A stretch of 64,000 bases of DNA. It comes from Trametes villosa (taxonomy: Eukaryota; Basidiomycota; Agaricomycetes; Polyporales; Polyporaceae). Location of the stretch: contig PUDQ02000045.1 in NCBI GenBank assembly GCA_002964805.2, positions 62,001-126,000 of the forward strand, read 5' to 3'. The position numbers were made by a program, and so were the translations under genes. The notes below the pieces were generated by a model. That model made no database searches. It had not been told where the DNA came from and saw only the letters and a list, made by a program, of their open reading frames with translations. Position 1 is the first letter of the stretch, and each line of letters opens with the position of its first letter. Positions 10,401 through 21,790 of this stretch are shown here, piece by piece.

Positions 10401-11575
10401 ATGTGAAGTCCTGCACGACCTGCGCGCGGTCCAAGGTACCCCGACACCTTCCTTACGGGACCTTGAAGCAACTCCCTATCCCCGAACACCCGTGGAACTC
10501 CATCTCCATGGACCTCATCGAGCAACTCCCCAACTCCGAAGGCTACTCCGCCATCCTCGTCGTTGTGGACCGCCTCTCCAAGCAAGCGATCTTCATCCCG
10601 ACGCACGACACGCTCACCGCGTCGGAGCTGGCGGACTTGTTCGTCCTCCATGTCTTCTCCAAGCACGGAGTTCCCTCGCACGTCACCTCCGATCGGGGTT
10701 CGGAGTTCGTCTCCCACTTCTTCCGCTCACTCGGGAAAGTCCTCGAAATGCGCCTTCACTTCACCTCCGGCTACCACCCCGAAGGCGACGGACAAACCGA
10801 GCGGGTCAACCAGACCCTCGAGCAGTACCTCCGCGTCTACTGCAACTACCAGCAGGACAACTGGTCCAAGCTTCTCCCGCTGGCGGAGTTCGCGTACAAC
10901 AATGCTCCGAACGCGACCACCGGCATCTCCCCCTTCTTCGCCAACAAGGGCTACAACCCCGCCATCTCCGTCCACCCGGAGAAGGACCTCACCTCCGCAC
11001 GCGCCCGTGAGTACGCCCTCGACCTCGACGAGCTCCACTCCGCACTCCGACAACACATCTCCGACGCGCAAGTCCGCTACCAGATCCAGGCGGACAAGCA
11101 CCGGCTCCCTGCGCCGGACTTCAAGGTCGGAGATCAGGCCTTCGTACGTGCGGAGAACATTCGGACCACGCGGCCCTCGAAGAAGCTTTGGGAGAAGTTC
11201 CTCGGACCGTACCCCATTATTGCCCAACCGGGCACCCATTCCTTTACCCTTCGCCTTCCCGACTTGATGCGCGCAATTCATCCGGTATTCCACGTCTCCC
11301 AGCTGGAACCCGCAACTCCGAACACTATCCCCGGTCGCGTCCTTACCCCGCCACCTCCGATCGAGATCGACGGAGAACCGGAGTACGAGATCTCCGAAAT
11401 CCTCGACTCCAAGCTGGACCGCCGCCGTCGGAGTTGCCAACTCCTCTATCTAGTCCGATGGGCCGGCTACGAGGGCACCGACAAGGAGACCTCCTGGATC
11501 CTCGCGACGGAGCTCAGACATGCTCAAGAACTCGTGTCGGACTTCCACTCCGGACCTCTCGCTTTGCTGTCTTGA
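7369..11575 (+). pseudogene. pol: gypsy-1 Pol polyprotein (defective)
   Basis: Pol lies in the -1 frame of gag. The domains in order are an aspartic protease (LIDSGSSHCFVD near 7530), reverse transcriptase ([15 protein letters not shown] at about 9151), RNase H (VETDASDYAIAGIL; DKELLAI), an integrase zinc-binding HHCC region, an integrase core (D in SMDLIEQL, D in TSDRGSEF, E in GQTERVNQTLE), and a C-terminal chromodomain (EYEISEILDSK; YLVRWAGYEGTDKETSWI), which places it among chromoviruses. Lesions are a 1-nt deletion near 7605, the 520-bp MITE at 8069, TAA at 8981 and TGA at 9224, the latter consistent with C-to-T in a CGA codon. The 9326-11575 part is fully open (749 residues). Confidence 0.93.
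8069..8588. mobile_element. 520-bp MITE, copy 2, inside gypsy-1 pol
   Basis: It has the same termini and exactly the same length as the copy at 4370-4889, with its own perfect 8-bp duplication CCGCGGAG (8061-8068 and 8589-8596). Element plus duplication is 528 bp, a multiple of three, so the pol frame resumes in phase after it. It differs from copy 1 at roughly 20 visible positions, mostly C/T or G/A transitions, several of them CpG to TpG. Confidence 0.95.
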
Positions 11576-11693
11576 AGTCACGCCACGCCACAGTTCGCCT
11601 CAAGCCCTTTCTATTAGGGACGATACAGGCTACATTAGAGACATTGTAAGCTATATGTCCGTGGTTTAGTCCGACACCTCCGACCTCCGACGC

Positions 11694-11923
11694 CTACTCC
11701 GCCGCCTTGCCCTTGTCCGTCGTCTCCGCACCCTCACCCTCCTTCTCCGCTCCCTCACCCTCCTTCTCCGCTCCCTCACCCTCCTTCTCCGCGCTTTTGG
11801 GCTTCTCCGCGGGCTTGTCCGCTGCGTCGGCCGGCTTGTCCGCCACGTCGGCGGGCTTCTCCGCCTCCTCCGCGGGCTTGTCCGCCTCCTCCGCAGGCTT
11901 GTCCGCGCCCTCCCACCATCTGG
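11694..11923 (-). pseudogene. 3' part of the gypsy-1 antisense gene
   Basis: On the minus strand this is the C-terminal continuation of the gene whose first exons are at 30005-31336; the 18-kb element lies between. The peptide is Lys/Pro/Ala/Glu-rich, with repeated ADKPAEE-like units and three repeats of AEKEGEG (the matching DNA repeat is CTCCCTCACCCTCCTTCTCCG). The stop lies 118 bp from the pol stop, so pol and this gene converge. The part before the insertion has the same ADKPAE repeats, which supports the join. Confidence 0.75.
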
Positions 11924-12232
11924 TGTGGAAATGAAACTTCAACAACCGGTTGTTAGCCCGGCCTGCGATACAAATAAAGCCGGTTGTACACCTGAAGTTT
12001 CAGGTCCCCCCGGTGGCCTCCGGGGGTGCCTCTTGGGCCCCCTTCGGCTTCTCAGCTGCCTTCCTAAAGCGGTAGGTTGGCCTCCTTTCCTCCGCAACGC
12101 CCGCCAGGATGTCCGAAAGCAGCTCGGCACCTCCCGTCGGTGGCGCATAGCGTCCCAAAACGGTAGACCGCCTCCTCCGGGCGCTCCGCAGCCTCCCAAA
12201 GCGGCCCGTAGCCTCGCGCCGGCGCTTAACAC
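11924..12232 (+). repeat. Left terminal inverted repeat of the 18-kb element
   Basis: 309 bp, nearly identical in inverse to 29692-30000. It contains a 14-bp perfect palindrome AACAACCGGTTGTT (11941-11954) close to the tip and a second palindrome with 7-bp arms, ACCTGAA..TTCAGGT (11990-12005). Both are candidate transposase-binding sites. The inner boundary is sharp after CGCTTAACAC. Confidence 0.93.
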
Positions 12233-12315
12233 GACTGTATGTTGCCGCATTTTCTGACATACCCCACAGACGCATTGCAGGCAGCGTACAGATACAATAA
12301 ATAGTTATAAGTATA

Positions 12316-13353
12316 CTAGTCCAAGTTATCTGGCTCCTCCTGAACGCCTCCTGCAGCATCCGAGGGCCTATAGCCCTCGGAGCTAGTCAGAACATAGCCT
12401 GCAGGTGGCTCCCATTCAGGACCTGTACCCGCGTTAGCAGCCTGTGCGTTCTCTATACACACCGCTCGGAATACGATGCGCATCCCCCTCCTGATCTGGG
12501 CCTGATCATACGCGTACGAAACCAAGCCCTCCTGCAGGCGGCTGTCCACTCCAGCGCGTGAACCTGCGCGTCGCATCCACTCCTCCTCCTCGTGGCGCAT
12601 CGTCACGAGTACTCGACGCATCTCCTCAGGGAGGATCTTTGTTTCTTCCTCCCATCGCATGCAGCGCGCGCGAGCCTTGAGCCACTCAATACGAAGCGAT
12701 TCCACATGGGCCGCCTTCCCTGTGGCATCAGACGCGTTCCAGATCCAGGAGACCGTTCGGTGTCCATCACCTGGCCTGCTCGCGTTCTCGCCCTGCGTGC
12801 TCTTCCGCGAGTTCTTGTTCTTCTTCGGCTCGTCGACGTCAATCGCCACGACACCGCGCACGTCCTCATCCCGCAGAACGCGTAGGATCTCCTCCCATGT
12901 ACCGGGACCGTCGAGTGCCAGTTTGGCGCGGCGTGCGCAGCGGTACTTCTCGATCGCACGATCGCGTCGCGCCGCCTGTGCGTTGAGTTCTGCCTGTGCG
13001 CGCGTGTTCGGACCTTGATGCCGGACGTTCGCTTGCTTGTAGCGATGCAGGTGGTGGAGCGTGTGCAGCTTATTCCGTAGGTCCTGCAGCGCGTCTCGAC
13101 ACTGCGCCTCGCGAAGTCGAGACTCGAGCGCGAGGAGCTCAGAGCTGCAGACCATCTCGCGGTGGGGTGCGGAGATGTCGGATGGGAGGCCGAGCTGGAT
13201 GCTCTCGACAAGCTCCGTGTCCATCTGCGCTTGGGGGAGTTGTGCGAGGAGTGGGAGGGCGGCGGGCATGTACGTGGCTTGGAGGGTGCGGAATTTCTGG
13301 ATCCGTGTGCGGAGGGCGGTGCGGCGTTCAAACAGAAGGTGTCGTGGAGACGA
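12316..13353 (-). pseudogene. KDZ transposase, C-terminal fragment
   Basis: The frame runs from an apparent splice acceptor at 13353 to the stop at 12316. The peptide has the C-terminal signature seen in Kyakuja-Dileera-Zisupton transposases of mushrooms: a YMP-containing helix, LPSDISAPHREM, a long helical segment, GANTRA-like GPNTRAQAEL, LRVLRDEDVRGVV, TVSWIW, MRWEEETKILPEEMRRVL and GVDSRLQEGLVSYAYDQA. No catalytic residues lie in this part. It is separated from the N-terminal fragment (20055-21790) by the MULE. The two fragments appear to overlap slightly in homology (RRDGALRK against ERRTALRT), so they may be parts of one gene or of two copies. Confidence 0.8.
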
Positions 13354-13711
13354 CTAGACACCCTATTATTTTCCGCTTTTTCCCACCTTTTTACCTACAT
13401 ATTCACGAGCATAAGCACAGTACAAGTACGAAGCGCCTGAACCCGGTCAGGTGACAGGACATGTGATCGCGTCCATCCCCAGTATGTAGCTCCTTGATCT
13501 CTGAGCGGCCTTGTTCCCATTATGGCGGTTCTATTGTTCCTTGTTCTATTGTTCCTTGTTCGTACACGCTATTGTTCTCTGCTCTATTGTTCCACATTTA
13601 GCCACGCTATTGTTCCTTTGTTCTATTGTTCCTTTGTTCTTTGTTTAGGCACGCTATTGTTCACCCTAGATAGGAAGCTATTGTTCTCTCCAGTATATAG
13701 GTAGGGTAGAT
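13354..13711. repeat. CTATTGTTC repeat cluster
   Basis: Between 13531 and 13690 the motif CTATTGTTC (C/T) recurs about eight times at irregular 9-35-bp spacing, with CCTTGTT between copies. No coding frame is convincing. It lies between the C-terminal KDZ fragment and the MULE's left end, so it could be the remnant of an intron or a sub-terminal repeat. The rest of this interval shows nothing recognisable. The last nine bases (13703-13711, AGGGTAGAT) are the left copy of the MULE target duplication. Confidence 0.6.
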
Positions 13712-13725
13712 GGGGACCCACCAAA

Positions 13726-13935
13726 ATGGTGGAAGTGGAAGTCCGCTCCGGTGAGTCGGAGTTCCACTCGCCCTACTTCCACTTCCACTCGCCCTACTTC
13801 CACTTCCACTCGCCCTACTTCCACTTCCACTCGCCACCCCACTTCCACTCTCTGCCTCACTTCCACTCACCGGCCCACTTCCACTTGTTGATCCACTTCC
13901 ACTTCCAGTCTCAGCCACTGACAGTTCCACTCGGT
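13726..13935. repeat. Left sub-terminal repeat array of the MULE
   Basis: Several tandem copies of CTCGCCCTACTTCCACTTCCA and shorter CACTTCCACT variants are present, with one inverted copy (GGTGGAAGTGGAAGTCCG) at the outer edge. The array at the other end (19617-19738) uses the same CACTTCCACTGG core. Mirrored arrays like this are typical of transposase-binding zones. Confidence 0.8.
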
Positions 13936-14439
13936 CATAATTCACGTGCCTACCCGACCCGATGATGCAACTCCCTCGGCGCTTCCTCAACATGTAAGCG
14001 CCCAATTTGAACACTCTGCGCGAACTCGTCCATAACATCCGGGGCATAAATTAGTAAGGATAGATGCATGTACAGTAGTGTTCTATGTATGCTATAGTAA
14101 TATGAACTGCAGAGAAATTGTACCTCGGAGTGGTTTTGGGCATTCTATGAGAGTTACGAGTCAAGGGTACCAAGCGCCCATGTAGACCCTTCGTGTTGAG
14201 TCAAGTTCCTCGAGACCCCGAAAGACACTCAGGCCGCCCAGGGGGATAACAGATGTTTAGGGAGGTATAGCAAAGATCACACACTGTTAGCCAAGTTTCT
14301 GAGCGACAGATTAAGTGGTACATGAGATCTCACACCAGCCCGAGCATAGGATAGTGTAATGTCATATATTAGAACCCTGCGGAAATGTCTTGTAGTCTAA
14401 CCTCTCCGAAACTCAGAAATTCCTTCCTGTAATACCCTC

Positions 14440-17400
14440 TCATTCCCTCGCATAGGGGGGCCTGCTGGAGGGGGAGGCTTCTCCGTGGCTAGCACAACCA
14501 GCTGCAGAGTTATGACCCAGATCGTACATCTGGTTCGCAGCTGTGCAGCTTGTCGTGTTCCCCGGCTGCCAGCCAACCGGCGTTCGAGACGGCATTTCAG
14601 GCGCCCAGGAGGTGCTTGGGGCGGCGTACTGTGTAGGTGTCGAAGTCGATGGGTAGGGGAATAGAGAAGAGGGTGCGGAGGATGAACCTGCAGAGGGCGG
14701 CGCGTGCCCCGGGCTAATAGTTGGTGTCACCCTGTGCATGCGCGCGCCGAAGTTCGAGGGAGATGGCATGATGTGTCCGAGCGTGGATGACGCGTATCCG
14801 AGCGTGGATGACGCGTTGCTGCTGAGCCCCCTGGGCGCGTTGTAAGCTTGCGTCGGCGCGAAGGCCCCCGAGGACGGTGGGTGCGCATACGACGATGCTG
14901 CAGCCTGCGCCGCCGCTGACCTATGAGACGTCGGCGCAGTGGAGAACGCTGTAAGGAACGCTTGCGCGTTGGACCTCGAGGAGGAGGCCGCCGGGTGTGT
15001 GCTTGCATCCGTGCGGGTTTGCGCAGGTGCGAACTGCTGCGAGGCGGACCGCATGGACTGCGCCTGTGGCATACCTGCCTGCACAAATCGTGGCAAGGAG
15101 GACGCGTGCGTACTTGATGGCGTAAACACCAAGGACGGTATACGCATTCCTGGCTGCGGGAGGGGGGACGCGTGCATGCCCGGCGATGCAAATCCAGCGG
15201 GCGCGCGCAGGAGCGTACTAGGCTGGGGTAGAGCCTGTGACGATGGCGGGGTGTGTGCAGACATGGCCGGTGCGCTGTGTGTAGTCGGTGCGGAGGATGC
15301 GGGCACGTTCCAGCCTGACCAGACGGATCCAGATTGCGGTGCAGGGGGGAGCATGCGCGCGGGCGCGGGTGCCGGTGCGAGCGTATTCACGGCGGATGTG
15401 GGTGTGCTTCCGGAGGTGTGAAGGAATGACGGCCCCGGAGCAGCAGAGAGGATAGCAGGGGGAGTAGATGAGGTAGAGGCGAGAGGAATGGTAGTGGGCG
15501 CAGCATCAGTAGCAAGATGAATCTGCTGATGCTTACCCTTCCCATGTCCTGCCCGTGGCTTTGCGACCTTCTCGTCAGCTTGACGTTTATCCATAGCCTT
15601 TCGATGGCGTGCTTCAGCGCGTGCTGTGTTCCGCTTGAGGCGCTTAGAGGGCGTGTTGTGGAGGTTTGCCCGAACACCGCTGTCTTGAGTTGCGGATACC
15701 CTGGCTTCCTGCTGACGGTCGAGCTTCTCTGCGCTAGAGGGTCCTCAACGATAAGATGCTGTGTCACGCAGAGAAACAGAAGCGTACCTGACGATAGCCT
15801 CAAGGAGGGAAAGCCCGGTATTGGTGTACTTATTCGTCAGCGTGTGCGCACTCTCGTTGATATTGGTGTTGTTTGGAGTGAGCTGCCAATCCGCCGAGGG
15901 AATCTTCGAGAAGTGCCGATTGATTCCTGACCAGAACCATGGCATACCCTTCTTGTTGAGGTACCAGTCTAGACGTAGGGTTGCCGCCATCAGTCAAGGA
16001 GCTATCGACATTAATTTAGGTCAAACCTACCGCGCAGTGCCTTGTTATCTGTGCTCTCACAGAACACCTTGAAGTCGTCCAACTCGGACTCGGTGGTCAG
16101 GTTAGGTAGCTGACGTACGCGGGCCATGATCTCAGGAGAGCATTTGTGCGACAGCTCCATGAGGTTTCTGTTGATATTTGAGGAGGTTAAGTTAGCGATC
16201 AGGACACCGGGTTCCGAGGTGTGCTCGATGCGCGCACCGATCGAAATGGACTCCGCAGATTTTGACGAGGTATTCAACGAGTTTCTGAGGGTCAGTTTCG
16301 GAGACACCGCTGACCTCGGGCTTGTTGCGGCTGAGGAGGAAGTCGCCAAGGCCGTCAATCTGCGCTTGACAGCCATCAACGAGGATAGCGCAGAGGCCCG
16401 TGGGTTCATCGTCCTGAGGCGAAAACGGCTTGAATACTACTGTACTGCCAGTGACCCGATCAACGGCTTCGAAGAACAAGGCCCAGATACGCTGGAAGTC
16501 CTGCCGGCGTTCGCGTGTGCAATAGACGCGACCAACGGTTAGTCCTGCATGTTCACAGGGTCAGTAGAGTTATTGGTAGTGATCTGTGAATGGGCGCACG
16601 CATGTCGACCGTGGGCAACCACAGAACAACCTCCCACTCCTTCCATTCATTCCCGGCGATGCGCTTGTAGGTGTTATCGTGGAGTGTAGCCTTGACAGTA
16701 TGGATCAACTTCGCAAGGCCAGGGACGAACGTGACGATGACAGGCACCCCATCCTTGACATCGAAGTCATGGATGTACCGATCAGCCACTGGTTTAGCCT
16801 GCTCGTCAGCGAAACGTTTATACACGCCTACATACAGATGTCAGTCTAGCTTTCTATGGAGCACATTCAAGGTAACCAGTGATTGCGTACCACCAAATCC
16901 TGTGCCATCGGGCATCTCTCTCTTCTTCACGCTACGCACGACTTTGCGACGCTGATCGTTGTTCATGAGCGCAGGGTCAAAATCCCACGGGTTCTTGCCA
17001 TCGAAGAGCATGGCGGTACTCAGAGCTAACAACGACGCAATATATTTGAGACCTTACAGGAGAGAGTGAGTACAGATTAGAGACGCCTACCGCTATCGAC
17101 CTTCACCACCGTTGCACCGAACGGTCCCACCGCCTCCACTGCAGCTGCGTAACGTTGCCGGCCCTCTGTGGAGACCTTCGACTGTCGTGGCGTGGGGTGG
17201 TTGTGTGCGCGCTCGAAAGCGACTATGGCGCGGCGATCAGAGCGGTCGATGGGATGCCAGATGTTGACCCGGGTCGGACAGGTGCGCCGAACGAGGACAG
17301 CATGTACGACCTTGCCGTCAATGATGTGTGAGTGTGCTATCAAGGAAGCATCAGTATACACGACAGCGAGGGAGCTATCTTAACGCACGGCATTTGTGAG

Positions 17401-19288
17401 CACCTTTGCCTCCACTCCGCACGGGCACCATGTACGTGCAGGTGTAGCCCGTAATCGCTTGGTCAATACCATCTAAACCTGTCTTGAACTCGCCGCGGTG
17501 TTTGAACAGCTCCAGGACGAGTGTCTCGCTGATGTGCAAGGGAATTGGGACGTAGCGGTGCCCGCGCCCATGGTCGGGATCATCTTGTGACCATGCTGAG
17601 CACCCGATGAAGTAGAACTTGCCATCCGGCGATTGCTACCGTGTCGCTCGGTTATGTTGCTAGCAAGACTAAAGCAGAGGTATGAGACGTACCTGGGCTA
17701 GCTTCCGAATAACCGGAGAGCCGTCACACTGATCACCGTCCGGACAGGTGAGACGGCAAGTCTTGTAGCGGGACTGGACCATGTTATAGAAGCTAGATGA
17801 GCGATTTCATTAGTAATACAGTAACATAAAGGGAGCACACACTCACCTGACGGCCTCGGCCTCCTGCGATGAAGACTGCGCTGCGTTCTGCGCCTGTTCA
17901 GCTTCAGCGTGTTCGCGGACCTCCTCAACGCGAGGCTCGTAGCGTTCACAGTCGTCAAAGAGCTTCGGGTCGGCATAGGGGCAGTGATATACACCCTGGC
18001 AGAGATGCGTGGCATGCTGGCAGACGACTCCATCGCCACCGTTGTCAGAGTCGCTGTCTGCAAGAGCCAGCACCTTGACAGTCTTCGAATTGTTGATAGA
18101 GCCGCTGCTTCCCCCACCCCAGGCGTCCTGGTCCTGTATCGCTGTCATTACGAGGTGCTGAACGAAGTTAGAGCCACTCACCTCTGCCTTGATGATCGCC
18201 GCCATCGACATCTCCTCCCCATTCCGTACCCACTTGCCCGGGGCGTCCGCAGAAAGGTCAAGAAGATAGACAACATCTTTACCCTCCCTTGGAACCGTCC
18301 AGCAGGGTTTGGGAATCTCCGTCACGGTGCGCATCTCCTTGGCGTACGTCTGGCGCGTGATTTGAACCTTCTTGTTGTCGACGTCACGGTCGCCATCCGA
18401 GGATGCGTGTTTGCCTTTCTTTGCCTGCCGACGTGTCTGTTTGGCCGGCTTCGGAGACGGTGGAGCATCCCCGCTGAATTCGGGCATCGAAACGGGGGAA
18501 GCTTCGCGTTTGCGCTTGTGTGTCTTGTGCACTGAATGATTCCCACCGTTCGCTTCACGCGGTGTAGCGCGCAGCGCAGCAGCGGGTGGGAGGGATTCAC
18601 CGTGGCGATGAGCCTAGTGAATGATATATGTTAATTAGCTCATTGACGGCCTAGCTGTATGTCAGAAAACACTCACCATCGGCGCAATCGTGCTCTCGAC
18701 GTCCGAGTCACTGTTGTAGGTCGAACCAGAGGCCGAGTCTGACTGAGGCCGAGAGAGACGTAGAGCTGGTAGCGCAGGAAGTGGTACAGCATCATCGAAC
18801 TCCGGAGACGATGCCGGTGTAGGTACGTGGCTTGAGCCAATCCGGGGTGTGGGGGTTGCGAGCGAGCTTGACGCAGCCGAAGTTCTGGAATGGGAAGCGT
18901 GGGGAGTGCGTGACGGGCTGGTGACAGGGAGTTGGGACGATGTGCCCTGGGGACGACGACGCGAGGGCGTGGCCTGGGGAGACTGTGTCGCCGTAAGCCT
19001 AGCCACCTGCTCGGCTTGAAGCTTTCGGGCTAGCCACCCTCGGAAGGCGTCCTTGTTCACCCATTGCAAGGTGTTGTCCAGCGCAAAGAATTCGGGGCAG
19101 GCATCGTAGAGTACTGTGCCTTCGCAACACTGACCAACCATGCAATCAAGTTAGTGATTTGCAGTCAGAGGAATTCCCGACACTGTCACACATACCTCTG
19201 CCCTGTAGCTCAGCAGCTTTTCCTCGCCCGCAACAGCGAGTAGCCTCTCTAGCTCAATATCACCGCCGCTGGCGCTATCGAAGGCCAT
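14440..19288 (-). CDS. MULE transposase, multi-exon
   Basis: The gene reads from ATG at 19288 (MAFDSASGGDIELER) to the stop at 14440 through about a dozen exons with short introns. Seen in order are a Ser/Pro-rich N-terminus with a nuclear-type basic stretch (near 18420), a WRKY-GCM1-like zinc region (Cys residues near 17420, ending FERAHNHP near 17200), and a transposase core with a likely D in LHDNTYKRI (about 16670), a second D in ILVDGCQAQIDGLG (about 16380) and an E in NINESAHT (about 15850). A long Ser/Ala/Pro-rich tail (14440-15594) follows. The zinc region followed by D..D..E is the FAR1/MULE plan. Exon borders were drawn by eye; I saw no nonsense codon in the parts read. Confidence 0.72.
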
Positions 19289-19616
19289 TAGAAGACCTCT
19301 GGATATCTGAGCCGGCGGGGGTCAGGTAGGTGGATATGCGGGCGGAAATTCAAGCAGCAAGTGGCGAGGTAGTGGTGGTTGTGGTTGTTGAGAAGAAACA
19401 TGGTGCAGTGGCTGACGTCGCTTTTTAGATTGTACTGCAGTCAAAGCGTCCTCGGCCTATGTGGCTACGGTCTGCGCGTTCGACACAGGAGGAGGTGGAG
19501 GAGGAGGAGGGCGAGCGCGGCCACATTGAACGCGATCGCGTCTGCACGCGCTAGTCACGTGGGGAGATGCCCGGCGCCTGATTGAGTCCACCGGTAGATG
19601 GAACTCGACACACGCC

Positions 19617-19738
19617 ACTTCCACTTCTACTGAGCACCAGCCCCCACTTCCACTGGCCCAGTTCTACTTCCACTGGCCACCGAGTTCCACTTCCACTGGC
19701 CGAGTTCCACTTCCACTGGCCGAGTTCCACTTCTACTA
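19617..19738. repeat. Right sub-terminal repeat array of the MULE
   Basis: Five to six copies of CCACTTCCACTGGCC(GAGTT) occur in tandem with a period of about 21-23 bp. Together with the array at 13726 it brackets the MULE gene. It is followed by ACTTTAATATATACTC and the 9-bp duplication. Confidence 0.8.
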
Positions 19739-20054
19739 CTTTAATATATACTCAGGGTAGATATCGCCCCTGCTCCCCATCTTGACCTCTTACGTCATTG
19801 GGGACAGGTGAGCACTCCCTGTACTATGCATACCAGGCAATATACTTACGTCATTGGGGACAGTCTTGCGCCTTCGAGCCGACCTCTCCCTTGGCTCCCG
19901 TTGTCCGGGTCCGTAGCACACCGCTGTAGCCCTACCAGACCTCTGTCGGTACGGGGGATGCGCGTCCCTGCTGCGTACTTACCTCCTTATTCCTCATCTT
20001 ACCCGTGTTCGCCGCTGTTCGGGCCCCGCCGCTTGTCTCAGCACGTGTCCAGCC

Positions 20055-21790
20055 TCAGAAGGTTAAGTCCGCCTTCCTGAGCGCTCCGTCCCTCCGCGAC
20101 AAAAGGGGAAGGCGCGAGCCGGGGGCGCCCTTAGCATCCTCCTTCAGACGAATCCTAGTGAGCGTTAGTACAGAGCTCCGGGGATCACCTGTAAAGTAGA
20201 CGTACTGTTGCTCTTCCAGGTCTAAGCCCATGGAGATAAAGCCTAGTATGCTGACCTCATTGCAAGCCGTGAAACCGCGCACTGCACTAGCAGCTTGTTC
20301 CTCCGCCGCCATTTGCTGACGTACTTGCGCCTCAGTCGGTTCTAGACGTTTGCAGTCAGTACGGAGTCCACGACGGAGGCGCATTCGACGCACCGTTGCT
20401 AGCTGCCATGTACGGATCCTTGCGCGTGTTGTCCTTCTCCCACGCAACCACGTCCTTCTTCCAGGCGTTGACATGGCGCCGCTTGAGGGACGCGGTCAAC
20501 GAGGCGAGCAGACTACGGTGCCACGCTGGGCAGCGTACCGCTAACTCCCCCTGTTTAGTCCCTTCCACGCCGTCCGTACTGTGACCACGCCCAGCCCTCT
20601 TCAGCGGCTTGAGAAACCGCCACTGAGCCACCACTTGCATGAACATCTTGTAGCGGTCCAGCAGCTTTGTCGTCCCAGTGTTGTCCGTGAGGCGCTCCAA
20701 CGCTCGATAGTAGTCGAACATCGACACCTTGCCTTGGACGCTTTGCAGGTGATAATGTTCGAGGACGCGATACGTGAATGCGGTGTGTGGCTTGCTGTCG
20801 GTTGCGGGATACAGGCCACGCCGGAGGAGCTGCTGGGCGGGCGTGCCGGCGGGCCCGGCCATGTCGCAGCCACAGAACCGTAGATCGACCTTGTGCTGAC
20901 CGTTGACGTCGATCACGCAGAAGTCGGCGCGCGGGTGTCGCGGCCGCGTACACCTCGTGCTGTCCGCGTGGCCGAGCTGTATGAAGTGGCCGAGGGTGCG
21001 AAGAGAGGTAGGCTCAAAGAAGAGGCCTGACCAGCGCTGCACGCGTGTCGAAGTCAGCATCGAGAGCGCCCATCGAGGCATGAAGCACGCACCTGAATGA
21101 CATGAAATGGCATCTCCTCATGCCGCGCCACCGTGCAAGCCTCACAATACATCTTGGGCGAGCAGTCCAAGCATCGGATCGTTGGCTTGCGAGGCGGAGA
21201 GTCGCCAAGTTCGGGCATCTTGCAGCCAGGACACGTCGTAGAGGCGAAGTCCCCGCGTCCCTCGTACCGGAGGTTCTCGTCCAGATACTCTTGGGCCAGT
21301 GGGATCCACGCCTTCATGGGCTCGTCCTAGCACCAAAAAAAGCGGTCAGAGAGAATTTTTTCGTCGTCGAGGTGGGCGGGCTTACAGAGCTCTCGTACCG
21401 GGGCGCGTGTATGTGGTCAGACTCTTCGCATACCGCCGGGGACGGCTGGGACTCGTGGTCATGACTTGCTTGGCCAGTCTGGACGTCCGGAGGCGGGGGT
21501 GAGTCCCGTGGTAGGAATGGATCCCAGTCTTCTAGCGTTCCGATGTTGATTCCAGGCTCGAGGTTGGAGGTCGGTAACGCTGGGCTCGCGGACACGGATG
21601 GGCTTGAGAGCGGAAAGGCCTCCCGGAAGACGCGGCGTAGGTCGGAGGAAACATTGTCGACATGTAGGATAGGAGTGGTAGAGGTCGAGGGGATGTGCGC
21701 GGCGTTGGCCTCAGTCGCGGCGATGTCGAACTCGCAGTGGAAGTCGTCGTCGCAGGTAGGCCGTGGCCGCTTCGCAGCTCTACGGCGCAT
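20055..21790 (-). pseudogene. KDZ transposase, N-terminal fragment without catalytic core
   Basis: The start is MRRRAAKRPRP at 21790, and at least two introns are visible. Exon 2 carries a CxC2-like cysteine cluster (CPGC..CLDC..CEAC, followed by ARHEEMPFHVIQ). Exon 3 has the conserved opening of KDZ transposases (FEPTSLRTLGHFIQLGH; CRVID-like FCVIDVNGQHKVDLRFCGC; FDYYRALERLTDN; ELAVRCPAW). Then, instead of the roughly 300-residue DDE region, it jumps straight to the post-catalytic helices (LKRRHVNAWKKDVVAWEKD, later GFISMGLDLEEQQ). The catalytic core is therefore missing and the protein could not cut DNA by itself. It shares a 183-bp divergent promoter with the TET/JBP gene. Confidence 0.82.

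Larger units (their letters stand above)
13712..19753 (-). mobile_element. MULE-type DNA transposon, 6.0 kb
   Basis: It is bounded by the 9-bp direct repeat AGGGTAGAT (13703-13711 and 19754-19762), the usual duplication length for Mutator-like elements. The terminal 30 bp on each side form a weak inverted repeat (about 19 of 30, most mismatches transitions) ending in GTAGAAGTGG or GGTGGAAGTGG. Sub-terminal CACTTCCACTTCCACT arrays lie at 13726-13915 and 19617-19738. It encodes one transposase (14440-19288). It is inserted between the two KDZ fragments. Confidence 0.7.

Noticed and set aside
10727..11440. 237-codon minus-strand frame opposite gypsy-1 integrase
   Set aside because: It mirrors the codon bias of pol, has no start context or domain, and lies fully within a confirmed coding region.
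13726..13935. CRISPR-like array
   Set aside because: Units are directly adjacent without unique spacers, in a eukaryotic genome, next to a MULE.
13712..19753. A 9-bp repeat occurring by chance as the MULE duplication
   Set aside because: The chance is not negligible, but both copies lie exactly outside the mirrored sub-terminal arrays, so I kept it at moderate confidence.
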